A stretch of 39,842 bases of DNA from Purshia tridentata (Eukaryota > Streptophyta > Magnoliopsida > Rosales > Rosaceae): contig QANT01008884.1 of the NCBI GenBank assembly GCA_003254885.1, forward strand, positions 1 to 39,842, given 5' to 3'. Position 1 is the stretch's first letter; each line of letters begins with the position of its first letter. Below are positions 1 through 10,900 of this stretch, in pieces. The translations under genes and the position numbers were made by a program. Below the pieces are notes generated by a model. The model worked only from the letters and a program-made list of their open reading frames with translations. It had not been told where the DNA came from and ran no database searches.

Positions 1-2040
1 AGTATATATATTTTTCCCCATATATATAGGAGTCCCAATGTTAATTTTTACAAAAATAAATGTATTTATAACAATGTTTAGTGGACAATGGACAAATGTT
101 ATGGTGCCCTTTGTTCCTTCTCGCTCTCTTTCTTTTTATCTCAGAGTCTCACATGCTGTGGGAGGGAAAAAGAACATGCTATTTTTATATTTAATTTGGG
201 CCTTAAAGACGGGCTAGCTAAATAAGAGATATTAACATACTAGGCCTAACCAAAGCTCACCCATAAAAAGACATATGGTGTTGGGCCTAACCATAGCACA
301 CTCATAATATTGGGCCTATAAACTTAGCACAAGCTGAGATTTATGTCACTCTTGTAGACTACAACTGAAGATGAAATTTGGCTTCTCAAGATGATCATGA
401 ACAATTTTTGTTGACCAATTATCATTATTGGAGATTTTTAACATCAACACATACTATGCTGTGTTGTTAAATCCTCATAGTAAAACTTAAAACTTAAAAC
501 ACATAGTCTAATTAAGTATTGGTCTTACCTGTTGGGTCATGATATTCATATCATGACGTTTAAACATTCATTTCTCATACATTCGACTTTTAACTCATGC
601 TACAAATTGTCACCATAACTTACAGTCTCTCAAATTTTACTTTTGTTGTTTTTTTATATGTTATAATTTTGAATTAATTTAAGTTATTATAAGAATTCGT
701 TTCGAGTTTCCAAAGTGCGTTTGGTAATGTTCCGTAAAACAGTTTTTTGTTTTTATAAAACTAAATTTATAGTAAAATGTGTTTACTGGCCATATTCAAA
801 AAACAATTTTAAAAAAACATAGGATATGATTTTTAATTTATAGTTCAAATTTCACAGTCGACCTTAAGTTGCACTTTGTGGAGATAGAGGCTAACATTTG
901 GAATATGAAAAAAACAAGGATCATTGGAATTTTTAAGGGACGAGTTCCTGTGGTTTATAATCATACTTAGAAGTTGTATGTATATGGCATTTACTACAAA
1001 TAAAACAGAGAGGAGGGGACCATAATATCTCATCGCGATAGGTTATGGGTCAAGAGTTCCTCTAAATATATTCTCTTTCGGTAAGCTTGTAATCGTTTCA
1101 TTAAATTAAAAAAAATAAATGAATGACAGATAAATAAAATTATTAAAAAAAGAAAAGCACGGTGCAATTCAATACACATGCACAACCTACTCTCACTTAC
1201 ACTTACTCGCATACATAAATACACCCATTATCAATCACTGATAACGGATCCAAACTTGTGAATTGGCACATATAACCCTACCCAACTTGGTCAGCTTCAC
1301 AAATATTCATTTAATTTATTTATGTAGTTTTCTTTTTTTTTTCTTTTGCTAAATTTGTGTTTTGGTCCCTATAATTTGTGTCAAGTTTCACTTTAATTCT
1401 TATAGTTTCATTTGTTTTGATTTTATATAATTTAATTTATAAATTGCTATTGCACAAGGATATGTTAGCATTTTTGTTAAATTCGTAATTCAAGAATATG
1501 ATCAATAAAATGCAACGAATTTTACCATTTGATAAATAAAAATGGTAATGCATCCTTAAAATTGTATTGATTTGTAAACTACATACTCAAACTTAAAACC
1601 GTTAAAAAAAGCCAAAACTATAGGCACTAACGTGAAATTTGACCTTTCTTTTTATAATGCGTAATTTTAAACTCCCTAATTACATATAAATTTTGTCTAA
1701 GCCCCCACTTATATAGAAACTCTCTTAAAACTCCCTAATACTTATCATTCTTTTTATAGTCTCATATTCCTTCTAACTTTTTTTATTATCTGATAATTAT
1801 TCATTTCTTTTACCGATACAATCATTCATTTCAAAACCATCTAAATCCAATCGAATAAACTAGAATAAAAATGAGTAGGAATTGGTGTGCACAAGAATCG
1901 TAGTGAGCAAGAATCAAAATAAATATGAATTGGAGTGAGTATGAATCAAAATGAGCATTCTCATTCACGTGTTTACTAAGCCATAATAAATTAATTTTTA
2001 TACTTATTATTATATTTTATAATATTAGAAATATCAATGT
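1..2040. other. AT-rich intergenic DNA, no gene seen
   Basis: Only very short open frames occur here, with no recognisable protein motif, no splice-bordered exon series and no RNA gene. The stretch is strongly AT-rich with many A/T runs. Left flank of the locus, probably decayed repeats. Confidence 0.6.
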
Positions 2041-2144
2041 AATATGGGTTTTTTTTTTATAAGTCCATTTGGACAAAATCAATGTTTAAAAAACCCAAAT
2101 AAGGAAGCCCAAATCCCAACCGGTCCACCTTTTAAAAATCAAGT

Positions 2145-2640
2145 GCTACAGTAACGGAGTTACTGTAGCGGTTTTACTGTAGTGCATTATAATACCTTCA
2201 AAAATTGTTACTATCTAATAGTAACAATTCTTATTTTTTAAAAAAACTAAAAAATAAAGCAATTTATATAAAGTTTATATATTTTTTTTGTATAACCACA
2301 TCAAAAATAGCATAAAACAAAAAAAAAACCTTGGTTTTTTTTTTTCCCCTATATCTAGAATATTGTTACTATCGAACATTAACAACCACATTCTAAACCA
2401 AATTAAAAAAATTGCTACTTTACATTAGAGAATAATTATGCGTTGTTATTATTACTATTCGACAGTAACAATNCTGTCTGACAGTAATAATCACCTTATT
2501 GTTACTATTCTTATTGTTACTGTTTGACAGTAGCAATTACCTTATTCTTACTGTCCAACAATAACAATATTTGATTGTTCCTGTTTGAGAGTAACAATAA
2601 TGACAATAACAATAAAATTATTGTTACTTAGAATCCAATA
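2145..2640. repeat. Cluster of AGTAAC/GTTACT inverted motifs (transposon-like)
   Basis: The cluster opens with a perfect 11-bp inverted repeat around a 3-base loop (2145-2169, GCTACAGTAAC / GTTACTGTAGC). It continues with many direct and inverted copies of GTTACT/AGTAAC, often paired as GTTACT...ACAGTAAC. Dense short motifs in both orientations resemble the subterminal repeats of DNA transposons such as hAT or Mutator-like elements, but I could not find the outer ends or a target duplication. One unread base (N) lies at 2473. Confidence 0.5.
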
Positions 2641-2935
2641 CTTACAAATTGAACATCCACATGAAGCATGCAACTCCCTTTTAACATCTCTTGGCAAATT
2701 CCATTTGCATTGGAAGGTGGTGTGGTATATCTTTTTTTTTTTTTTTTAATTAAGATGAGAGCAGTCAGCAGAATAGAAGTAATTGATACCTAAGCAATGA
2801 CATCACAGAGTTTAACAAGCAGCTATATATATAGTCCCACAATAGTATTTTCCAATCACAAGGTTGTATATCTCTACTAGCTAGCTAGTAAACTGGTTGA
2901 TAATTTTTAAGTCCGCAATTCAAAGGCAACATTAA

Positions 2936-3160
2936 TTAATGGAGGACAAAGTGGTCCTTTTGGATTTCTAGCCAAGCTTTATGCGATGGAGAACTTGTCA
3001 GACAAAAGCCTTTTGCTTTTGGAGATGAATCTGGTTCAGAAGCTGATCTTCGTTCTAATTCACAATATATGGAAAACCCATTTCTGAATCCCTCATCATC
3101 CTCCACTACATTGATGAGGTCTAGAGTCACAAATCTCCCCTGCTCTACTCTCACCCTCAT
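2936..3160 (-). CDS. Hypothetical short ORF (74 aa), probable orphan gene 5' end
   Basis: I do not recognise this protein. The frame starts at an ATG at 3160 and encodes 74 residues, with an acidic stretch (NVVEDDEG near residues 18-25), a small Ser/Pro/Lys-rich middle (SSPKAK), and a stop at 2936. What makes it more than a chance ORF is its upstream structure on the same strand. A long CT-rich leader (about 3660-3540) is followed by a GC-richer stretch and a candidate 5'-UTR intron, with a donor after AACAAG near 3438 and an acceptor TTTTGGTGCAG near 3387. This is the layout of a plant 5' UTR. No further exon is evident downstream, where repeats take over. It may be the severed 5' end of a gene, or a captured fragment. 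Confidence 0.35.
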   Translation of the reverse strand: MRVRVEQGRFVTLDLINVVEDDEGFRNGFSIYCELERRSASEPDSSPKAKGFCLTSSPSHKAWLEIQKDHFVLH

Positions 3161-3539
3161 CAACGATCTAAATCCTCAACCAATTCAGAAAAAATTAAAA
3201 ACCAAAATCAGATTCCCACAGTAGCCACTTATTAATGAAAACCCAGATGCCAAATCTTGGAGAAACCTAAGACTGAGGGAAATTTCAGAGGTGCAACAAA
3301 TTAATCATGAATAATCAGTTCTTCCTAGGGGCTTATGAGCATTAGATGATCAAAAAATCTATGATCGAGACAAATGCCCCCCAGATCTGCACCAAAACCC
3401 AAAAAAGAGACAGAGAGAAATGAGAGAAATGACCTTGTTTGAAATTCCGCGTGTTTCCACCAGAGCAGGGACTCTCTGCGGCTGTGGGATTGCTCTCGCT
3501 AGAGCCTACCGGAGTTAACGCCGCAGAGGCACCACCAGA

Positions 3540-3655
3540 GAGAAAGAAAGAGAGAGTTACGGTGAGAGAGAGAGAAGGAGAAGAGACAGAGAAGAAAGAA
3601 ATAAGATAAATGAGACAGACAGTGAGAGAGAGACGGAGACAAACGGAGAAACTAA
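3540..3655 (-). promoter_or_regulatory. CT-rich (GA-repeat) leader or promoter tract
   Basis: Long GA runs on the plus strand read as CT runs on the minus strand, just upstream of the orphan ORF that starts at 3160. Such CT microsatellites are common in plant core promoters and 5' leaders. Assignment is by position and composition only. Confidence 0.4.
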
Positions 3656-3659
3656 GAAG

Positions 3660-4482
3660 TGGGCCGGGGGGAAAAAAATAAATGGGCTAGGAAAAAATAA
3701 TTGGACCAGTTGAAACTACAATTTAAAAACTGGATTAAATAGGTAACAGAAAGCTCAAAATAGGTGTCTTGATAATTATTCCTAATATTTAAAGTCAACC
3801 ATATACAAAATATAACCAAATAAAATATCTCGAGTCAACAAAGATAAAGGCTTTTACATAAATAATTAAATATTCTCTTAAGGGATAAATATTGAGCAGT
3901 AGTGAAAGATAGGGATAACCATCGAATGTGTAATATATTTAAGTGCTCACATTTATTGAAAATTTGTCCATTTAAAGAAGGGCACTGTAGACCTACATTG
4001 TGTGCCACGTAATAGTCTTACCAATTTATATATGGGTGCATTAAACTTTGTTTTCCCTTTTATTATAACCTAGATCTATTACTACCCAGCAATATAATAT
4101 AGATCTAGGTTAGCAGCTTGCTGTTAGCATACACCCCAATTTCAGCCCATCAACCACTTCTCTTTTTTCACGAAAAAAGTGCTTTCAACTTGCAGTTCCA
4201 ATTTCTATCCAAAAATAAAGGGAAAGTAGTCAAACTACGTATAGGACCAAACGACTCAACAATAATCATACTACTCAAATTTATTCATCAAATAATCTAT
4301 CATTACACTGGATCATAACATTTAAGTAATCAAATTTAGTGAGTATTGTACTCAAAATCAAGAATTATAAATGTATGAATTGTGCGCTTACTTTTCTATC
4401 ATTAAGTATAAATTTTTCACCATTAAATATGGTTCTATGTAATATACGGTATACCAAAAATGAATTCTTATAAAAATGTATA
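3660..4482. other. Intergenic, 3' flank of wax-synthase gene
   Basis: AT-rich sequence between the orphan leader and the stop of the acyltransferase gene. It should hold that gene's 3' UTR and poly(A) site. No coding region, RNA gene or repeat could be supported here. Confidence 0.5.
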
Positions 4483-5589
4483 TTAACTATTTTGTTTCCC
4501 AATAGTGTTGACCTTAAGAAAATCCAACATAATTGCATACTCTCCAATAGCCTTCTCAAGCACACCATTTCTCAGTAGCTGAGGGAAGAAGAGCCATTTG
4601 CCAGTCACACCTAAGAACACCATCGTCAATGATCGCGAAACTGCTCCGGGCAACCGCCATCTGCCAGCCACCGCCTTCTTCACCTCCGCCTCAATTGCCA
4701 TGCACACCCCTTGCACGACAAAGAACCATGTCACCTCCCACGTGGGATGCACACGCGTGAGATAATAATAAAGCACCTCATGCATTAAACCCGAGACCAC
4801 AAAGGTGGAGATGACGGCAGGGAGTTTGGCGCATCGAGGCCCAAGTATACGCATAGATATGCTGTACACGGGGATGTATATGGTGGGCCGTAGAATTTTT
4901 GAGACCATGAGGTTCCAGCGACGGCCCCAAAAGTCTTGAAGTGACGTGGAAAGGTAAGGCGCCCTGAACTGTGGCTCCAGCCCAAACCCAAAGATGGCTC
5001 GAGCTGGGATTGCACTCAGGGCTAGCACAATTTCTAAAGAAAGGTACATGTGGCAACAGTACAAGGCTAAGATCACGTATGGGTGTAAATGTGGTCTATA
5101 CTCATATGTGCCAACCACCACAGCCAAAAGAAAGACCTTTATGGCAAACAAAGTTGACTTTTTAGGCCCTTTTGTGGCAGTTTGACCAATAAGGTGCAGA
5201 GATGTCCTTGGTTTTTTGATGGTTTGGTTAGATGGGTTTGGTTTTTTTTGTGATTTTTGAGGTGGGTTTTGTTTGATTTTGATGGGAAGGCAAGCTATGG
5301 AAATGAAATGAGAAAGTGATGGTGGGGGTGGTGATAAAGGACCAAGGTCAAAGGAGAATAGGAGGAGCTTGAAAATGCCAAGCCAAACTAGAAATAAGGT
5401 AGTGGATGCACCAAGATGGAATGAATGAAGTTTCAAGGGGAGGATGATGAAGAGGTAAAAGATGGGGAGGAGAGAGATGAGCCTCACCATGCCCTTTGGG
5501 ACCAATCTTGCTACTATGTAGTAACAATAACATAGAGATGTGATGGTTAGGATCCATACCTTGATGAAGTTGTTGATTTCATCATCCAT
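4483..5589 (-). CDS. Wax-synthase-like long-chain-alcohol O-fatty-acyltransferase (MBOAT)
   Basis: Intact intronless gene for 368 residues, the usual length for plant wax ester synthases of the Arabidopsis At5g55340/At5g55380 type. These ER-membrane enzymes join a fatty acyl-CoA to a long-chain alcohol. The start is the only ATG that leads into the conserved N-terminus (NNFIKVW). Alternating hydrophobic stretches from about residue 10 to 90, 145 to 210 and 235 to 350 fit a polytopic membrane protein. The wax-synthase domain is marked by DFWGRRWN (about residue 218), a block conserved in this family, and by SGLMHE (about residue 265-270), whose His is the expected catalytic residue. A Lys/Pro/Gln-rich loop near residues 102-125 is hydrophilic and variable. 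A TATATA lies at 5625-5630, close to the ATG, so the leader would be very short if that box is used. Part of this gene is duplicated at 7150-7465. Confidence 0.9.
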   Translation of the reverse strand: MDDEINNFIKVWILTITSLCYCYYIVARLVPKGMVRLISLLPIFYLFIILPLKLHSFHLGASTTLFLVWLGIFKLLLFSFDLGPLSPPPPSLSHFISIACLPIKIKQNPPQKSQKKPNPSNQTIKKPRTSLHLIGQTATKGPKKSTLFAIKVFLLAVVVGTYEYRPHLHPYVILALYCCHMYLSLEIVLALSAIPARAIFGFGLEPQFRAPYLSTSLQDFWGRRWNLMVSKILRPTIYIPVYSISMRILGPRCAKLPAVISTFVVSGLMHEVLYYYLTRVHPTWEVTWFFVVQGVCMAIEAEVKKAVAGRWRLPGAVSRSLTMVFLGVTGKWLFFPQLLRNGVLEKAIGEYAIMLDFLKVNTIGKQNS

Positions 5590-5649
5590 TTCTTGATCTC
5601 CTTATTCCCTTTTCTGTTTTTCGATATATACCGGCTTCCCTTAAAGATA

Positions 5650-6430
5650 CATGCATGTTGAAGTTGTGTTAGTTATAGCTTTTCTTCATCAAAGTTGTGC
5701 CTTTGGCTTAGATGGTAAACCTTGTCGGTTGGGCTTTAAGGTTAGAGATACCCATGGGGAGCTTGTTCTCTGCTTAATTTGGCTACGCACTCCGGATGGT
5801 TTGTGCATGTGCCAAAGTCAAATTAAGTTACCATTGTTTAATAAAATTGTAATATCAATCCAATTAAGGACTTCAAATAAACTTTTCAATTGCAAATCTT
5901 TGTATGCTCTTTATAATATGTCATCTTAACTATATTTTCTAATTATTTTCATTTTTTTCATCATTGTTCATAGTGATTAGAGAGTTTATCTTAACAAAAG
6001 AATTGAAGAAATGAAGAAAGCTGTACCAGATTGTGTGCAATAAGTCCAAGAATGGATAGAAACCTATTAACCCGTTCGTCTATACATTGGATATTTTCAT
6101 TTGGTATTGAAACAAATTTTTCACTCTCTCTTCCTCTCCCCCAACACGTAGCTTGAGAAGGAAATGAAAATACCCAGCTTCCACTAAAAGGATCACTGAA
6201 TAATTACAATATCGGACCACTTATTAGGCAATGTTGTTAAATCTGTATCGATCAGATTTTTCATTTAAAAAAAATAAAATTAGACGGATGCAGGAAAAGC
6301 ACACAAACAGAAAACACACTTGACGTACAGGAGAGAACAAAGCATGCGTAGAGTTTCACAAGTTTCACTTCTTCTTTTTTTGGCCTGCAGAAGTTTCACT
6401 AAAAGCATCTAAAGTAGTAAAGTGGCATGA
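5650..6430. other. Intergenic between acyltransferase and EDM2 fragment
   Basis: Upstream region of the wax-synthase gene. From about 6190 (ATCGGACCACTTATTA) it resembles the 3' flank of EDM2 copy A near 7785-7860, and more weakly the 3' flank of copy B near 20615-20665, so this part belongs to the duplicated block. No gene seen. Confidence 0.5.
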
Positions 6431-6990
6431 GCTGAGACATTGCAAAAGATTTTCTACAATACAACAGTAGCAGCATCCATTGCTCTATACACAGATAAGG
6501 TTTGAAGGCCAAGCCTACAGGGTAATGTATCCACATTTACTCAAAGCAACATCCAATAGATATTTCATGTTACAAGAGTTCTAGTGCACTCAAATATACC
6601 AACGTAATAAAATTACTTCACAAAGATAAGAACATACATCCTTACCATATCTCCATGTTGTACAGATCGAGCAGATAAATTAACTGGAACTGTGAAAGAG
6701 AGGCAAAATTGAATAATTATGTAAATTCAGAGATTAATTGGCCAAAAAATATACAGAAGAGGGAGTACTCAAATCCACACCACTACCAAGAAGGCAAGAA
6801 GATAATTCGCAATTCTAATTTTCAGTCTGTATCCTCAAATCAGCTTTTATTTCATGGTATAATCAAGTTCCATGGTAGTAATATACCACAATCACAAGAC
6901 AAATGGAATTCCATATATGCAACAGCTACCCCATTTGTGAAATAACTAGTCCCCTTGTCTTAAAAAAGATGCAAAACGATAATGTGTATT
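6430..6990 (-). pseudogene. EDM2-like fragment, copy D (3' UTR fused to intron 13/exon 13/intron 12)
   Basis: Non-coding relic of a further EDM2 copy. Positions about 6450-6543 match the 3' UTR and stop region of copy A (7880-7966). From 6539 the sequence switches to what in copy A is intron 13 (from about 11047), then keeps about 11 bases of exon 13 near 6655. After an internal gap it matches copy A intron 12 up to the ATTTGTGAAATAACTA block (6938-6953, as at 11489-11504). The switch lies in ACTCA (6539-6543), which both parent sequences carry, so a deletion through a 5-base microhomology removed exons 14-18 except the stop codon. The fragment cannot encode the protein. The matches come from reading the copies side by side. 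Confidence 0.75.
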
Positions 6991-7149
6991 TAGAGACGTT
7001 TGTTTTTCATTCTCATTCAGAGTGTGGTGCAGCAGTTTTTTGACTTTAGAGGCAAGTTTTAGGGTATCCCTAGCATACCTGCATAAAAGTAGGAGTACTG
7101 TACTCTATTCCTGTGGCACAGTAAACCAGCTGGATAAAGCCCGAGTGTT

Positions 7150-7465
7150 TATGTGAGGTGGAAAGGTAAAGCTCGCTGAACTGTGGGTCCAGTTCAAACC
7201 CGAAAATGGCTCGAGCTGGGATTGCACTCAGGGCTAGCATTACTTCTAAACCAAGGCACATGTGGCAACAGTACAACGCCAAGATCACGCATGTGTGCAA
7301 ATGTGGTCTATACTCATATGTGGGAAATGCGAATGACCATAGCCAAACCCAAAAGCAAGGCTTTTATGGCCAACACAGTCGACTTATTAGGCACTTAGTT
7401 TTGAGACAGTTTGACGAATGGGGTGCATCGGTATTATAGGTTTTTGGGTAGTTTGGTGAAAGAGA
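7150..7465 (-). pseudogene. Wax-synthase-like gene fragment
   Basis: This stretch matches the middle of the intact acyltransferase gene (about 4940-5240, residues near 117-216). It keeps the stretch ALYCCHM...LALSAIPARAIFG and then CATTTGAAC-type leader residues are lost. It has no start or C-terminal half, including no SGLMHE block, and its frame is broken by small indels toward the N-terminal side. It sits between EDM2 fragment D and EDM2 copy A, so it marks the second half of a duplicated wax-synthase/EDM2 block. Non-functional as read. Confidence 0.8.
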
Positions 7466-7959
7466 TGGTGAGAAAGTGACTTCATCTGCAGGTATTATGA
7501 CTTCATCTACATTCCACGAACTTATTAGTTATTAGTACAATGGCTAATATACTCGGGGCCCCAATGAATTTTGAGACTCTAAATGATGGTGAGAAAAAAA
7601 AGTCAAGCTGGAGGAATAGTAAAAATTAAATGGGCTCTTTAGAGTTGACTTATGAAGTTGATTATATGTAGCTACATGTAAGCATCCACCGTTATGCATG
7701 TTTGTTTTGTCTCATAGTGAAGTTTCTATTGGCCTGATCGCATAGTAAGTTAAATACTCTTGTAAATGCACAAAGACCACTAAATAATTACCACGGCGGA
7801 CCACTTATTACGAGATAATTGTTAATAACGCATCAACTAGATTTTTCACTAAAAATAAAGAAAAGAAGAATGTATAAAAAGATTTGTACAATACAGTAGC
7901 AGCAGCATCCATTACTCCATGCACAGATAAACCAAAACCTACAGGTAATGTAGCCACAT
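7466..7959 (-). other. 3' flank and 3' UTR of EDM2 copy A
   Basis: No ORF of note. From about 7785 to 7959 it is similar to 6190-6540, and its last part resembles 20980-21027, the region after the stop of copy B. This marks it as the conserved 3' UTR and flank of the array unit. Confidence 0.55.
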
Positions 7960-10900
7960 TTACTCATTCAGCCAACCTGCTGAATTATGGTTTGAGTAGC
8001 TTTGGTAAGGACCAGAAGCAAAACCCATGGGACCACCAGCCCCACCAGGAGGGTAAACTGGTCGGGGTACCCTGGGATCGAAAAAGTTACTGTTTCTGAA
8101 CCTGTGCGGCTCATATCCTGAAGCAGGTTCCGATCCCAAGGCACTTATGCTTGCGCGGTTCGTTTCATCCAACCGAGGTGCATATCGCTCCATAGCTGAT
8201 GTGTTCATTCTGTAAGATAATTCAGCTGTCAGAGGACCATGGCCATAAGCAGATGAAAAGGATCCAATCTGTCCATGTACAAAATCCTGGCGCGTCAGAT
8301 AATTACTTCTTAAAAATTCAGGATCCTGGGGCCCATAAAGGCGAACCTGTGAGCGTATGTTGGACTCCCTCCTAGCTTGCTCTTCTATCTCATTTGAATA
8401 TGGTCTGAGACCAAGACTATCTGACCTCTCTCTCATGCGAGCCATAAAAGAATCCTCCAAGTTTGTAGCCCCATAACCAAAACCAGGACTGGCACCACTT
8501 GACCATCTATGGGCCACACTAGGATAAGGCTCATCACTGCTCAAGTTGAAGCTTCTGCCCGTGTCATCAGGAGTTCCTAACTGCATACTTGAACCAGAAT
8601 TGCTGGGCTCAGAGTGCTCATTTCCTTTTTTACCACACTCATCACGTGGAAGCCTGTCCCTGTGTATCTCACTAGCAGAAACCCTTCCACCATCTAGCTC
8701 GTTGTCTGGTGAAATCTCAACCGACCCTCTTGCATGCTTTGGTTTTCCACTACACTGCAGCCTCCCTGATCTCTCATTAACCTGGTTCTTCCCATAGTCA
8801 GGAGTCTCATGGCATCCTCTGTCCCCAGTCCTCTTAGAGGAGCTCTCTTTATGCCCCTTGGTCACCATGGCCCCACCTACAAGATCTTCAGGACCATCAA
8901 TCTGTACAGGACGGTCATCCGTCACCATGGAACTTTCACCATAATGACCTACTGAATCATCATGGATTAAGGATTGAGAATTACTTTCTTCCATAGACCC
9001 TTGTAGAGTAGAAATGTGACCATGATTTTGAGCTATAGACTTGTGCTTGGCAGAAAAATCAGGATGACTCCAAAGATAGAGTGGAGGTGTATTAACATTC
9101 CACTGATCCATTTGTTTGTCATTTTCATCAACAGATCCAGGGAGATAAAATGACTGAAACGAGACACAAGGAAGAGCCCACCATAAACTCACATCCTAAG
9201 ATTTAAATTCAGATAATTAAGATTCAGCCACTAGGACTGAAAAATACATTTCACTATACCTTTCCTGACAAAAGCTGGTCATCCTCCCAAATCAGATCAT
9301 AAGGTGATTTCTTTTCATCTAACCTGGTGAAAGGCATTGAGAAGATTAAATAAAAGCAACAAGAACATTGCACAGGCATGCACATGTGCATGTGTAGGTG
9401 AGAGAGAAAATGAGAGATGAACAACTGCAAGCAACTACCTTTGTGTTTCTGGTGGAACAATAAGAATAAGGATCTTTGGGGAAAATTCAAGAGCCTTGTC
9501 AATAAACTTGTTTGCCAAAGCAGCTTTAACTCCAAAAGGAGGGTTCAGCCCCATGATCTGCTCAAGAAGAAAGATTAAAGAACAGTAAGACAATTTCCAT
9601 AGGGCTTCAGGCACCCAATCATCTTGATACTAAAATAAAACAAGCCCCAACTTCTTACCAATCGTTTCCCATTCGGTAACTCCTCTGGTTGAACAGTCAT
9701 CCAATCTCTCTGCTCAAAATTAAAGTCATTCTGCCAAATGAAAAAGTACATAAAAAAATAATGTTTTCGGATAATAAGCCTGTAAATTAGCGCGCACACG
9801 CACAATGGCCTACAACCCAACATTGAATGTGACATATGAGATCCTAGGAGACAAAATCAACCATAATAAATTTTTGAAGCAAAAATGACAATGAACAGAA
9901 TCAAGAACCAGGTCAGGATAAAAAAAAAAGGATCAAGATGATGGGGAATGAAACCAATAAAACAGCATGTTTGGAATAACAATCAAAATGGTGGGGAATG
10001 AAACGGGATATTTGCCAGCTCATGTTGATATGGGGGACCTGGTGACCAAGTAGGGATCACTAATAAGTGTAGCATGAAAGTTGGTATATTTTAAAGGTCT
10101 GTAATCACTACTTTTCCAGAATTAACAAATTTCCTATCCAGCATCACTAATTGTGTTGCCTCTAATCTTTAGACATTTCCCATATTCTCCTTAAGAAATC
10201 TAGGCTCCAAGAATCAGCAGTTTTTCACTGTGCACAAGGGACTGAACCATCTTCTACTTAATGAAAATTACCTTTGCTTGAATAATGTCATAGTTTCTAT
10301 ACAAGCACCTCTTCCCCATCTCTTCCAGCTTTTTCTTCATTATGATACTGAAATCATTAGCACCACAACAGAAGTCCACTACCTGTTCATGGGAACCATA
10401 AGTAATAAGGTACTCAACAATCTTTTGATGAGGTGAGGTACTCAACATTAAAAGGAAGTATATATGTAAGTTCAAAAACACCATGACCACTAGCAATTAT
10501 AAACAACATCCTAAGCTCATGATCCAATGTTGATAATATGATATGATGATATCCCATTTAATATGAAATCATAACCGCCAGCATTTATCTTTCACAATAC
10601 ATGCCTACATCCTATGCATATAATATGTATTTACCACACAAGAACAACCTTCCAAAAAGTAACTTGCTTATGGCTTATGTGGTAAAAAAATGTATAGCAC
10701 CATCAACTGTGCAAGCCAAACAAAAGTTCATAAATTATCATGATAACGTTTTAAACAATAAATATTTATAAGAATAAAAAAACTTGTATGTTTTAAAAAA
10801 CTGATGCTATTTTAATCATGTAGTCAGAATGCCAACTATAGTACACATCTTTAGTTGAGTTGTCTAATGAAAGAACAGTCAAATACATCCTTCTACGAAG

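Noticed and set aside
4778..5056. Other ORFs inside the acyltransferase gene, both strands
   Set aside because: They overlap the 368-residue wax-synthase frame, which carries the family motifs.
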